From Sinohyriopsis cumingii (lineage: Eukaryota > Mollusca > Bivalvia > Unionida > Unionidae), in contig CM068825.1 of assembly GCA_028554795.2 (NCBI GenBank), forward strand, positions 94,474,451 to 94,538,450: a stretch of DNA of 64,000 bases, written 5' to 3'. The translations under genes and the position numbers were made by a program. This document shows, one piece after another, positions 10,134 through 20,973 of the stretch. Every line of letters starts with the position of its first letter. Positions within the stretch are counted from its first letter, which is position 1. The notes under the pieces are model-generated. The model worked only from the letters and a program-made list of their open reading frames with translations, was not told the DNA's origin and ran no database searches.

Positions 10134-12141
10134 CAGTGTGACCCCACTATAGCAGGCTCCGTTATGACACAAATTCTGATATAACACAGTTGGGGCATGG
10201 CTTGCGAAATTTTATATACATTTATTTTCTTGCACACGAAAAAAATCTTTCTGAAATGTACGAAAAAAAAACGTAAAAAGTTTATTATCATTTTGGGGAA
10301 GAGATCATGCATGAATAATACAAGACAATCATGGAGTGACTCCTGAAATTTTATATGTATTTTTCTCATACACAAAAAAACGTTTTTTTCTTCTTAAAAG
10401 AAAATAAAGTGTAAAATGTTTATTCTAGGATGGCGTAGGGCTTTGCCAATGTCACAAGCTGTGATTGTATTTTCCTAATTGGCGGCAAAATATAACATAT
10501 GATGATTTTTTTCAATTGGTGACATTGTTGGCTGTTTAAACTTGTATATACAACCATTGGTTTGGAGTGGAGAAATTCAGAGGCCACATGAAAGGAAGCC
10601 ACAAAACTGATACAAAATGCACTGAAATTTATCTATTGTTACATAAATAATTTCTTTGTCCACATGGACAAACCATCTTAACAGTACATTGTTATATCAT
10701 AATCTGCTTATGTTGACATCGAGCATGAGTACTGTATGTTGAAAGATATCAGCCTTTTTATTTTGTTGACATTTCTGGTAGTGGAGAGATCAACCGGACT
10801 TGGCATTATCTTGTAATCTATCTTTTGTCAGATTTTCGGCTGCTGTCTAGCAATTAACATATTTACATAGACTGACATTGGTGTGTGGATGGTATGTAAA
10901 ATTCCTCTTCTGTCCACTCAGAATTAAATCCTTCAGAACACCCACATGTTCTGTACTAATCCTTGTCATCAGACCAGAACACCTGCATCTCTATCATCTG
11001 TTGACCCTTTGTTAAATTGAGTGGAAAGCAGCATAACTCCACAACCACAAATGTAATATAAAAAAAATCTTACTTGTTGGTTTATTCAATAGGCAGGGAG
11101 GAAATGTAACTACGATCGACCAAATGATGGCCAATTCCTTTTTTAAAAAGTACCCAGACAAAATAGTTTGCTGAAATTTCAAGGGAAACAGATTACCTTT
11201 GAAGCACCGACTGTTATGAAAATGTACTCAGCAAATGGAAAAAATACTAGTCTCAATCATGCAGTACAATTATTTGATGTTGCTGCCACAATAAGAAATG
11301 GGCATTTATTTGGTTCTCCAAAGCTGGCCTTTAGCGATGACTTCAGTAACGCATGCACATTTCATCAAGGAATGCTGACTACAATCTTCAATAAAAACAA
11401 AGAACTTTTCTTCAAAGAAGTCAGAACCAAACTTAAATAAAAGCAATGGAATCTTATGGATTTTTGTATTTCCCAACGTGATTGGAACACATTTACTGTG
11501 CCATGAAAGTTTCCTTTTTGCAGGGAAAAAGTTTGTGCTTACGAATGCTACCAATGGCGGCTTTAAACCCAAACTAACTTTTACCAACTTGGGACATACT
11601 GAAAAGCAAATGTGCTTCATCATTCGTTACATGATTGTGCTTTGTTTATCCACTGAATTCAGACATATATGACCTGTGACAAAATTATTGAATATTTTAA
11701 ATCTCTATGGATTTTTTCAGTGCAATTACTTGTATTGTGGATTCATTGTATGTGGTGAGATTTGCAGGTGAGTACACGGTGTTGTTACTCTATTCAATCT
11801 ATACATAAGACATGTATGTATAAACAGTATACACGTATATGTACCAATCCTTGGTTCTCTAAATAAAGTACAATATTATATATGCCTTACCTGTTTTCAC
11901 TACAGGTGTATTTCCCATTTAATATGCATCTATTTAAGATGGTAACTGTGCCAATGAAGCAATTATTTTACCGCCTGCATTTAATACCTATCCTCCTCCC
12001 CCCTCCTCCGCCCGCAAATTTGTTGGGGTACATGCATCATTTTCTTCAGCTAACTGACTTGGTTGCTTATAACACAGTTCAATCTATAACACTGTCGGGT
12101 TCTATGGCTCCCAACTACTGCGTTATAGTGGCGTCGCACTG
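10134..12141. mobile_element. TA-flanked DNA transposon relic, about 2.0 kb, pogo/mariner-like ends
   Basis: The left end TA|CAGTGTGACCCCACTATA and the right end, read inverted, TA|CAGTGCGACGCCACTATA agree at 16 of 18 positions and are each bordered by TA, as expected for a Tc1/mariner/pogo-type TA duplication. Second-tier motifs 'atataacacag' and 'ttataacacag' sit further in. The interior has a coding-like segment (11095-11440) without a recognisable transposase triad, so it may be a non-autonomous or gutted copy. Confidence 0.6.
11095..11440 (+). pseudogene. Broken coding-like segment inside the DNA transposon relic
   Basis: Two overlapping frames look protein-like: first TTIDQMMANSFFKKYPDKI up to a stop near 11172, then LLKFQGKQITFEAPTVMKMY continuing through DVAATIRNGHLFGS and AFSDDF to KKEVRTKLK-like residues and a stop at 11440. 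A frame change near 11145-11170 separates them. I do not recognise the family and see no DDE/D residues that I could assign. Its location between the inverted ends suggests element cargo or a degraded transposon protein. Confidence 0.3.
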
Positions 12142-12586
12142 TATGTAGATTTTTCATAGTTTCCCAAACCGTTGTCAAAACTGTCTTTTCTTTTGATTTT
12201 TACAACTGAGCACTTATAAAAATCACACCTAGTACTTTAATAACAATGGAAGAACCTCCAACTAAAATGAGACAAATTTTAACACTGGAGAAAATAATTA
12301 TTGTAAATGAAAGAAGTCAAAAAGAGCAGATCACTTGCAAAATAGCAGTTTAAACATCAGCAAAGCAAATTTAGGGTGTTGTAAAGGAGGAGTAAATCTG
12401 AAATGATTGCATATGCTAATACATGAGCATGTGATCGTCACATGATTTCATGTTTAATAATAGAAGTATATGCTATATAAATGCATACAATATTTTAGCA
12501 AGAAATTTTAATAAAGAATAGAATATGTACAGTGATTGTGGTTAGTTTTCTTTAAATTGTTCTGAAACTGGACCTTGGAAACTGGT

Positions 12587-12678
12587 GTTTTGTATAAACT
12601 TGTTTTGAGAGACCACCTGTCTTGAGTGACCATTTTTTTGTTGGCAGAAGACATGGTATGTCAAAACAGGTTTTGCTG
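12587..12678. mobile_element. Short MITE with inverted ends, related to the 8980 repeat
   Basis: The left end 'aaacttgttttgagagacc' and the right end read inverted, 'aaacctgttttgacatacc', are imperfect inverted repeats. The interior contains 'gaccacctgtcttgagtgac'. The right end terminates at CTG|TA. Confidence 0.45.
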
Positions 12679-12679
12679 T

Positions 12680-13560
12680 AGTATGATTGCAATCAACCAT
12701 TTATAATATAGCACTAAATTAACAATAGTTAAAACAGATGTAACAAGGAGTCTAAAATATAATATTTTGTATGTCTTTAGTGACATATAGGGAACAACCC
12801 TTGATATTTCTATTCTTGGAATGATACTAATTGTTAATTTCTTAAATGTTTAAAGCATAAGATGTAACACTTAAACTACATTATAAGTTTGATTTTTGAT
12901 ATTTAGTCATCATTCTTGCATTGATATTCAGCATATCTGCCCGTAATACTTTTGAAATATTTTGTTAGATGCTTAAGTGTAGTAAAGTCTGAGTCAGTTG
13001 AAAAGTCATTGCCAGTGAATGGTGATGAGTCGCAGTGTCAAGCATCAACCCACAGTAGACTCAGTGATGGGTGATGAGGCATAGACACCAATAATACTAG
13101 AATCTGATACTTATGATGATTTTACATTCATAATGAAGATGATTAAAACTTAATAAAGCATTATGATACTGAAAATCTGAAACTTTCTGTCACTACTGCA
13201 ATTATACAACAGCAGTTAAAAATTGCGTTTTCTATCAACATTCAACCATACAACTTGTTGCAGAATAGAAACCGAGTAGGTCTTTGGACTAAATGAATAA
13301 GACAAATACAATGTAAGAAAGATGGAAATTTATGAAATGATTAATAAAGAAAAATATATGATGTAAAAATACAATGATTCTCTCACGCTCTCAACATATG
13401 ATTGACTCAAATCACTCTACACAACATTCACACATTGAAAATAAACCAAAAATATGAAATCAATATGAAGTACAGATCCAAGATACCTCATGGACTGCAG
13501 ATACGCTTCATACAATATTCTACACTACAAGAGAGATTCACACAGTCTCAGATATGAACT
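12680..13560. other. MOK intron, nothing recognised
   Basis: AT-rich intron sequence with no supported gene or repeat family. Confidence 0.3.
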
Positions 13561-13566
13561 CCGATT

Positions 13567-13716
13567 AAGATTCAAAATAATCTTATGAACACAAATAAGA
13601 TTCAATATAATCTTACGAACACAACTAAGATTCAAAATAATCTTATGAACGCAACTAAGATTCAAAATAATCTTAAGAAAACAACTAAGATCCAAAATAA
13701 TCTTATGAACATAAAA
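13567..13716. repeat. 30-bp tandem repeat, five copies, each self-complementary
   Basis: Five 30-bp units of the form aagattcaaaataatctt plus a 12-bp linker. Each unit contains the inverted pair aagatt/aatctt, so the array can form a row of small hairpins. Confidence 0.85.
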
Positions 13717-13819
13717 TGCAATTGGAACAATAATTGAACCAAACGTATGCTTCTAGACCCCTTGTACAGTTGCACGATTCCTTGGGTTGGCCCACACTCT
13801 TATCGGCCGCTCGTACCCT

Positions 13820-14110
13820 TTATGGATCCACCACATGTACAGTCATACGTATACACATACAGACAGCATACAGCACCCTTTTGAATTTGCTATGTCTACG
13901 TCCGTAGCACAGACATACGTACATACGTACATACATATAGACAGCACGCAGCCTTAAATACTCTGGAAACTCCATACAGCTCTAAACAGCTTCAGATAGC
14001 TCTAGATGTCTCTAGTAAACTCTAGTCAGCTCTAGTTATAGTCACATTCACAATCCCAGTGACAGTCACAATCACAGTGACAGTCACAATCAGAGCGACA
14101 GTCACAATCG
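13820..14110. repeat. Simple-sequence-derived region (tacgtacata, agctctag, cacagtgacagt)
   Basis: Three adjacent short-motif runs: 'catacgtacatac' near 13830-13940, 'agctctag/tctctag' near 13975-14035, and an approximately 18-bp 'cacaatcacagtgacagt' motif at 14040-14108, about four copies. Confidence 0.6.
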
Positions 14111-14310
14111 GCTACAATAAAACTAAATTGGTCATAATAATAGTTTCTGTAAAATCTCTAGATATATGCTAATACATTAACCTCTAATAGTGACTTGTAA
14201 TTCAAAGTTCAAATCTGCGTTGTAATAAATGCATTATTACACGATAAGACATTACAAACCAAATAAGCTTCGCATATCAAATGAAATGTAAATTTAATAC
14301 TTAACCCAAT

Positions 14311-14576
14311 GGGGGGGCTCCGAGTGGCCGAGTGGTCTAAAGCGTTCTCCGTTACGGATCACTGCCATCTCACCTCTGTCTGCGCCGGTTCAAGTCTCAG
14401 ATTCAGCCAATGTAGGTATGTGAGAAAGCATGCCAGTAGCTTCTCGTGGGTCGGTGGTTCTTTCTGGGGTTTTCCCGGGTTCTTCCTCCACCATTAATAC
14501 TGGCCGCCATATATAGCCTATCATGTGCTGAAAAATGGCGTTAAACCCCACAACAACAACAACAACAAGAACAACA
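14311..14576 (+). mobile_element. tRNA-Leu/Ser-derived SINE, family 1
   Basis: The head 'gtggccgagtggtctaaagc' is a near-canonical class II tRNA A-box region, and 'ggttcaagtctc' is the B box. A conserved body (gtgagaaagcatgccagtag; ctggccgccatatatagcct; aaaatggcgttaaacccc) follows, with an (aac)n tail. The flanks repeat acttaaccc[a/t]atg (about 14299 and 14577), a target-site duplication. The architecture resembles mollusc tRNA-SINEs with a conserved central domain. Confidence 0.92.
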
Positions 14577-14589
14577 ACTTAACCCTATG

Positions 14590-15050
14590 GCTGGAGAACA
14601 GTGGAGAGTGTACACTCGATGTGATCCAAAACGACCAGTGTCGGTTTAGAAATTGATCTTACTTAAATCCATAGGAGAGTGAGCAAAAGTCAGGGTAAAA
14701 TACCCGTGCATATCATATTATTAATATCCCTTCATCACAAGTAATTTCCGGTGAGGTACATGTTAATACAGTCGCTTACCTGGAAAAACACTGATTCACC
14801 CTAGATAATGTTGTACGCATGTACAACGAGAAATAGTCAAATAGTTCTAAGGCAAAACCAAGTTATTTTTTGCCTAATTCTGTGACACAACTATCCATGT
14901 ACATTCCATAAGAAATGCAATGTACCCATATTGCCTTGGCATAATACAGCTCTAATGTATTGATGCGCCATTAAAAAAAACAAAACAAGCAATCAATGAA
15001 GCATTAACAGACGCAATATATAAATGTGTTAATAATGACTTCCTTTATCA
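14590..15050. other. MOK intron upstream of exon c
   Basis: No gene or repeat recognised. It ends in the pyrimidine-rich acceptor tttatcattcttag of the next exon. Confidence 0.3.
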
Positions 15051-15057
15051 TTCTTAG

Positions 15058-15231
15058 GTCCAGGGGAATGAATTTTAACTTCCCTACCAAAAAAGGAACG
15101 GGTATAGAGCGTCTGCTGCCAAATGCTTCACCAGATTCTATAGAATTAATCTACAAGATGTGTACTTATGACCCAGAGGAACGCATGACTGCCCGGCAGG
15201 CTCTGAAACACCCATATTTCAAGGAACTCAG
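15058..15231 (+). CDS. MOK: MOK/RAGE-type kinase, exon c (subdomain XI)
   Basis: Acceptor atcattcttag|G; donor AG|gtagga. The exon is 174 nt, phase 2 to phase 2. It encodes SRGMNFNFPTKKGTGIERLL, then SIELIYKMCTYDPEERMTA and RQALKHPYFKEL. The conserved arginine of subdomain XI is in DPEERMTARQAL, and the HPYF box closes the kinase fold, as in MOK and other CMGC kinases. The join to the next exon (AG + G GAA) gives R-E-S-E-K-R, close to the vertebrate R-K-T-E-K-R that begins the C-terminal tail. Confidence 0.93.
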
Positions 15232-15234
15232 GTA

Positions 15235-15670
15235 GGACTTAAATTTTTAACTACCTTTGTTCCTGATGAATATTTAGAGGTAATACAAATCAGACAATTA
15301 TGAAGAATAAAGTTTTGTTGAATTTATTGAGTCAGTTAAGTTTCATTACTGTTTTATTAGCAGTCTCACATTTGTGGGAACCAAGACATAAAATTCACTT
15401 TTTCAGCACCATCAGCATCAAAATTATGTCATTTGCATATATTTCCTTAACCACTATTTAGAATGACTCTTTAAGAAGGTAAGACAATCCATCCTCCAGC
15501 ATGCACATTTGACCCTTTTGAGTCAGAGGAAATTTACAATCAGGTTTTGACTTAACTTTTTTAATTTACTTACACAGTGAAAACCTGCAAGACTGAAACT
15601 TCACTAAAGCAACTTCCTCTTGAAAATAAAACATTCTTCTCATCCTGAATAGTACTTTAAAACAGAAAAA
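15235..15670. other. MOK intron, nothing recognised
   Basis: AT-rich intron sequence without recognisable features. Confidence 0.3.
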
Positions 15671-15671
15671 A

Positions 15672-15868
15672 ACCTCTACTCTAAACACCAAAATGATATG
15701 TCTGATCAGATTTCCATTTCCACTATATAAAACAAACCCCCCTCTACTCAGAACACCAAGATGATATGTCTGATCAGATTTCCATTTACACTATATAAAT
15801 CAAAACCCCCTCTACTCTGAACACCAAAATGATATGTCTGATCAGATTTGTGTTTACACTTTATAAAA
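15672..15868. repeat. Roughly 65-bp tandem repeat, three copies
   Basis: Units of the form 'cctctactc..aacaccaaaatgatatgtctgatcagatttccatt..cactatataaa' occur three times with a few substitutions. Confidence 0.8.
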
Positions 15869-16489
15869 CCCTTAAAACTGAAATTTTTGAAGAATGTGGC
15901 AGGCAACTACCTGATCCCTATTGGGTGTTGGCAGACAGTCTGGAAATGGCATAAGTCATGAATGGAAGTGAAACAAATCTTGCCACAGATTATGATAAGT
16001 TTCAGCAGTTGGCTTAATTGGTAATCTTTACACACAGCTGAAGTGAAGCTTTCAGATTTAATTGTTTGTAATATAATGCCAGTGGCTGTACACATCAAAG
16101 GAGATTATGTTAATTTGCTGATCCTCAGATTATATCCAATACTTTACACTTGAAGGATCATCAATCAACTGATTTTGAGCTTAAAAATTGGCTTGTTCCC
16201 TCAACTTGTGCCAATGAAGACCAGCAAAAGAATGATCTGACAAAAGTTTTCTCATAATTTACTACCTAGATTTCTTTTATCAAATCATGTAAATTCATAT
16301 AAAATTAAAAATTCATTTGTTGAAATAAAGTTAGTTTAAACACTTTATCTATAAGTGTCAGTAGAATAAGATCAGTGCATTAATAAAACATAAAGCCAGT
16401 ACCAATCAGTATATGTATTAAGTTATAAACTCAGGAGACATAACTTAATGCATGTAATTTTTGGTGAAATATGAGAGCATTTGTTCATG

Positions 16490-16870
16490 AAATTCCTCAA
16501 AATGGAATCATTTACTTGGTCCCATTGGTTTTCATTCTTGAGAAGTTTCACTGTATTTCCTAAATCTTATGATGGATTCTGTTCATTCTTGGGATAAGCT
16601 ATCTTGAAGCAAAGGTAATTCATTCTACAACATGTCATTCATGCCTTTGATCTCGGGGTCAAGATCACAATGATAAAACATTTTTCTTCAGGTTTTGGGA
16701 TATTGTTTTCATTTGCTTATATTTCCTAAAACTCATTGTGGATTTTCATCATGCATGGGATAAGTCATCATTAAGCTAGACAATTCATCCTGCAACACAC
16801 TCTCTCAGCCTTTGATACTGGGGTCAAGGTCACTTGTTTGAGCAATGCTTTGATCTTAGGCTTAACAAAT
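16490..16870. repeat. Degenerate repeat, about 170-190 bp, two units
   Basis: Two diverged units share 'catt.ttgggataag', 'attcatcctgcaacac', 'cctttgat.ctggggtcaa' and 'ggtcac'. This is an old dispersed repeat of a kind also seen elsewhere in the window; no coding capacity. Confidence 0.5.
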
Positions 16871-17209
16871 AGGCCTTGGCCTCCTTGTTAACATTAATAG
16901 TAAAGAAGTTATTTAATATTGTGTATTGCCTGTAAACAAATGTCCAATTTTTATGAGGCAGACATATAAGTTATTTCTGAATTTGCAAGAAATATTTCAC
17001 AATTTGGTATGATGAATCTTGATGCTGTATGCATGCATTCATAAGTACACCAGCTCATAATAGGCAAATTTCATTATATGAAGGTGTCTGCTAAGGCAGG
17101 TAAGTTGTAAATTTTTGCACCATAGCAGCAGCAGGTACCACTAAACTATACATATATATCATTTGTTGTTGCAGCTGTTTAATAATGGGTTATTTACTGC
17201 TACTTTCAG

Positions 17210-17423
17210 GGAATCTGAAAAGAGGACAGCAGCTCTGAGTAAATCCAAAGTCGAAGAAACCAGTCCAAGAAAAGTAAATATTGTTGAACCAACCACTCCA
17301 GAGGTGGAGACAACACAGAAGGAGAAGAAAAGCATTAAGGACTCAGAATCAGATGTCCATTTGATAGCCAGTTTACCCAAACCTCAATCTCTACCTGTCC
17401 ATCACTTGTACAAAAGTAAAAAG
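17210..17423 (+). CDS. MOK: MOK/RAGE-type kinase, exon d (C-terminal tail)
   Basis: Acceptor tactttcag|G; donor AAAAAG|gtacag. The exon is 214 nt, entering in phase 2 and leaving in phase 0. It encodes the basic, low-complexity tail: ESEKRTAALSKSKVEETSPR, a Lys/Glu-rich linker, and a serine/proline-rich end LPKPQSLPVHHLYKSKK. The start matches the vertebrate tail after the HPYF box. Its 3' end lies inside a 63-bp tandem repeat, so an equivalent donor exists 63 bp further on (17486|gttcag). Use of that donor would lengthen the protein by exactly 21 residues in frame. Confidence 0.85.
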
Positions 17424-17560
17424 GTACAGCCAATTTTGACTGAACCTCTGTCTCTACCTGCCCATCACTTGTACAAAAATAAAAAGGTTCAGTCAGTTTG
17501 CCTAAATCTCAATCTCAACCTGCCCATGACTTGTGTAAAAATTACAAGTTACAGACCTTC
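17366..17560. repeat. 63-bp tandem repeat overlapping the exon d splice donor (left block)
   Basis: Three units of the form 'aacctcaatctctacctgcc..catcacttgtacaaaa..aaaaaggt.cag', at spacings of 63 and 62 bp. Each of the first two includes a usable AAG|GT donor. The block continues, after interruption by 17640-20310, at 20320-20945. Confidence 0.85.
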
Positions 17561-17639
17561 CATCCCTCATCATATTGGCATGAATTTCACAACTCAAGAT
17601 AGCAATTCATGGATTCATGCCGCATACAAAAAATCATGA

Positions 17640-18655
17640 ATTCTTGAATTCTCAATCGGCTTAAATCAGGAATAAAATAACTTTATTCCTAAGTGCTAGT
17701 CAAAATAGCAGCAGTGGTCGCTGATGCCAATAATGGTCCTGTATTTGCTAGTTGTGATGTTAGAACTATATCCAGTTTTTACAGTTTTCCCATTTGCAAG
17801 CATAGTAAAGTATGTAGTCTATATTTAGAACAGAAGTTTTACAAATGTTTGTGAACAAAAATAGGGCCCAACTGTTTTTTTTTTAATGGCACATGTACAT
17901 ACTTGTAGCAACTGTACATTTTTTTAAGCAAACGCTAAATGAAAACAGCTTTTTTCAAGTGGGGGAATTTTTGAGATATTGAAAGATTAGCATATGTCAT
18001 AATTTGCTTGGTTTCATATTTTGCCATGCATGCATTGACACCACTAATCATTAATTGTCCGACATTTCATCTTCTGGATTAATACCATTTCGTAATTAAG
18101 CTACACTACAGTTAAAATGTTTTCACCTCCAAGGGAAAAGATACGTTTTTCTGAAAAAGTGAAGTATAGATTGAAGTACCCAAAAAAGGTGGCCTCGCAT
18201 TCAGTAATGAAACGTTGATGGACATTATGCTTTATGCACAGTAGTGTGCAGCAAATTTTAGAATTGGGAATATACACATGGACTTTTATCATTGCTTACA
18301 ATTTACCTGTGATATAATAATATATAAGTGGGCACGTGGCAGAATGATGTAAAAAAGCACACTGCTAGCAAAAAGCATATAGATATTGGGAAAATTTGGA
18401 GCACCCACAGCAGATTTCAGCTCTGGAGTTCTTGAAGCCACCTACTCAAGTCCTGCAAGCTACCAATGCTGACGCATTATTTGTGAGTTTTCTTGTTGAA
18501 TACAACCTGCCTTTCGTAGTTGGAGATCAACAACAGTGACAGTGAAAGGGTATTTCCTATTGTTCAGGAAAATAAGAAAACTGTATTGCCTCCTTAGGTG
18601 CTGAAAATTTGCAACAATTTTATTCATCAAGATTATTATTATTATAATATAATGT
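17640..18655. other. Intron DNA interrupting the 63-bp array
   Basis: No gene recognised. This stretch, together with the LINE fragment that follows, separates two blocks of the same 63-bp repeat, so it was probably inserted into or expanded within the array. Confidence 0.35.
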
Positions 18656-18659
18656 GCAG

Positions 18660-19685
18660 TGCAGGCTTTTCTATTTAACAGCATCATCATCAGCAACATG
18701 CAATCCACTGGGGAACTTTCTCAGTGGACAGTTGTTCACAATGTGTGACATGGTCTGAAGAGCTCCACAACAACAGGAGGAGTTAGCGGCCTGGCCCCAA
18801 TGGGCAAGGTTGACTGCACAATGACCCTATCCTGTCCAAAAGTGGTTCAATGTGGTTCACAGATGATGTGGAAGGTTGAATCTATTAGGGGCAGACCGAT
18901 AGCTCAGCAATGAGGGAATGGTTTACAACATCTTTTGAAGAACGCTCAATGCTCCTAACCAAAATAGCTGTCATATCCTCTGGCAACAAACTTAACCAGA
19001 TTGGGTGTCTCTAAGTCAAGCCGACTGCTGGATGTGAGGTGATGTCCATGTACAGTGGAAGTTTCTCAAGGCATAGACTTTAGCGAACACTTTTATGGTT
19101 GCTTCCTGGTAACACAGATGTGGAGGAGGAATATTGCTGAGTACTGGCAGCTATGGTAAAGGAGTACGACAGTGTTCCAGAGATTATGCATATTGTTTTG
19201 TTGAGCTGAACATCAGTTAACTTAGTATGGGATTATCAAGCCCAGACAGGAGTGCAATACTCGGTTGTCGAATAACAGAGGGCCAGTGCTTATGTCTTGA
19301 CTGTCTGAGCTCTAGCACCCCAGGTTGAGCCAGCCAATTTGCAGAGTAGGTTGATTTGAATGCTAAGTTTTGCTGCAGTTTTCTTCAGGTGGTGTAGAAT
19401 GTCAGTGATCTGTCCAGAGTCACACCAAAGTACGTTGGTGTTGGGTTGTGTTTTTTTTGCTGCCCATTGAGGAAGATGCAAAGCTCACTATTCGCATTTG
19501 CATTGTTTAGGTGGAAGATGTTGAAGACTGTCTTTGTTGTGCTTGGCTGTAGATGCCATTTCTTGAAGAAGTCCATCATATATCCTCCAGGTCCTTGTTC
19601 AGTACCCCCTTAAGCTCAGCAAATGAGCAGCTTTGTGTCTCGAGAGCAATGTCATCTGCATACATGAACTTGCGATCAAGTCCTT
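18660..19685 (-). mobile_element. Non-LTR retrotransposon, 3' half of the reverse-transcriptase ORF
   Basis: On the - strand, the reading begins at about 19685 with KFMYADDIALETQS, the catalytic YADD box of a non-LTR reverse transcriptase. It continues through WHLQPSTTKTVF, HLNNANANSELCIFLNG, YFGVTLDRSLTF and LKKTAAKLSIQINLL, and ends with IVNNCPL near 18715 and a stop near 18675. These are jockey/CR1-like ORF2 features. Several stops and frame changes are present, so it is dead. The 5' half is inverted immediately adjacent (19686-20000). Confidence 0.85.
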
Positions 19686-20000
19686 GCCCTGACTACATTT
19701 GTTGAAAATTGGTTTCAGAGGAACCTTAAAACTGGAGTTGTTTTTCTAGATCTAACAGCAGCATATGACACAGTCTGGCATGCAGGGCTGCTGTTGGCAA
19801 TTTCCAGAGTATTGCTACGCAGGATTGTTGAGACTATTGAACTGTTCCTTCGCAACAGGTGCTTCAGAGTGCACGTTAGAGAGAACTGCAGTTTGTGGAA
19901 GCATCAGACTAATGGGCTTCTACAAGGGTCTTTTCTTTCACCAAGTTTGTTCAATGTCTATATTAATGACCTACCTGTAACCACAATCACCAAGATTAAA
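19686..20000 (+). mobile_element. Non-LTR retrotransposon, inverted 5' part of the same RT
   Basis: On the + strand, FVENWFQRNLKTGVVFLDLT, then AAYDTVWHAGLLL (RT block A, containing the first catalytic aspartate in LDLTAAYD), then NGLLQGSFLSPSLFNVYIND (block B, with QG-S--SP) and LPVT. The reading stops just where the opposite-strand fragment begins with KFMYADD. The two pieces are therefore consecutive parts of one ORF in opposite orientations, the structure left by twin priming during insertion. Confidence 0.85.
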
Positions 20001-20319
20001 CAGCAGGTAAGAAGCCTGAACTGTTTTGAAAACAAATTTACCATAGCCTAATTGAGGAAGTCTGCCACAGCATTATATTATGACAAATAGCTTGAAGATT
20101 GTGTATATCAGTAAATTTGCCTGCAAATAAATTTGAACATGTAATTAGTGTAAATAATATGTTCTAGTTTTGTTTTGGGATTTTTGTATAATGCAGTACT
20201 GACCATCAAAATTGTTGGAGCTAGTGTCATGGTAAACTTTTTCACTTATTGTGTTCAAAATTCACTAATATTTATCCTTCTTTTCACTAATTGCGAACCT
20301 GGAGGGTTGGCAGCTCTGC

Positions 20320-20945
20320 AAGGTATGGTCAGTTTGACTAAACCTCAATCTTTACTTGCCTGTTACTAGTACAAAAGTAAAAAGGTACAACCAGTTTCAC
20401 TATAACTACCGTCTTTACCTGCCTGTCACTAGTACAAAGTGAAAAGATACAGCCAGTTAACATAAACCTCAATCTTTCCCTTCCATAACTTGTTTAAAAA
20501 GGGAAAAGGTAAGTCAGTTTACCTAAACTTCAATCTCTACCTGTCCAAAAGTAACAAATAAATTGCCTTTATGTTTTTACAGAAACTGAACCTTAATCTC
20601 TGCCTAATCATTACTTAAACAAAAGTAAAAAGGTTGAGATGGTTTACCTAAACCCTGAGCTTTACCTACTTGTCACTTGTAAAAATATTTAAATGGACAC
20701 AGCCCATCATCTGTACAAACATAAAAACTGTACATCCAGTTTAATTTAATATCAGTCTCTGCCTGCCCATAACAGAAATACAAAGATCTACAGCCACTCT
20801 TTCTAAACATTGAACTCTGCATGTCCAAACCGTGTGCAAAACTAAAATGTTACAGACAGTTTACCTAAATCTTCATATTTTCTCCCTCACCTGTAGAAAA
20901 CAAGGTACACAAGAGGGTTACCTACACTTCAATCTCTGCCTGTGT
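20320..20945. repeat. 63-bp tandem repeat, right block, degenerate
   Basis: About nine or ten diverged units of the exon d border repeat, recognisable by 'taaacctcaatctttacctgcc', 'acttgtacaaaagtaaaaagg' and 'acagccagtt'. Several units retain a consensus-like AAG|GTA, for example near 20381 and 20510. The block ends just before exon e. Confidence 0.75.
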
Positions 20946-20973
20946 ATTTCAACAGTAAGTTATTTCCTTCCAG

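Noticed and set aside
8980-12678. Single large DNA transposon with ends cagtaaaaactgtt and cagcaaaacctgtt, both next to TA
   Set aside because: The right end pairs better with its own nearby left end (about 12587), and the interior motifs run in the same sense on both sides, so two separate short elements are more likely.
14309-14497. Open frame and possible tRNA gene
   Set aside because: The tRNA-like A and B boxes are the head of a SINE; no cloverleaf with a proper acceptor stem can be drawn.
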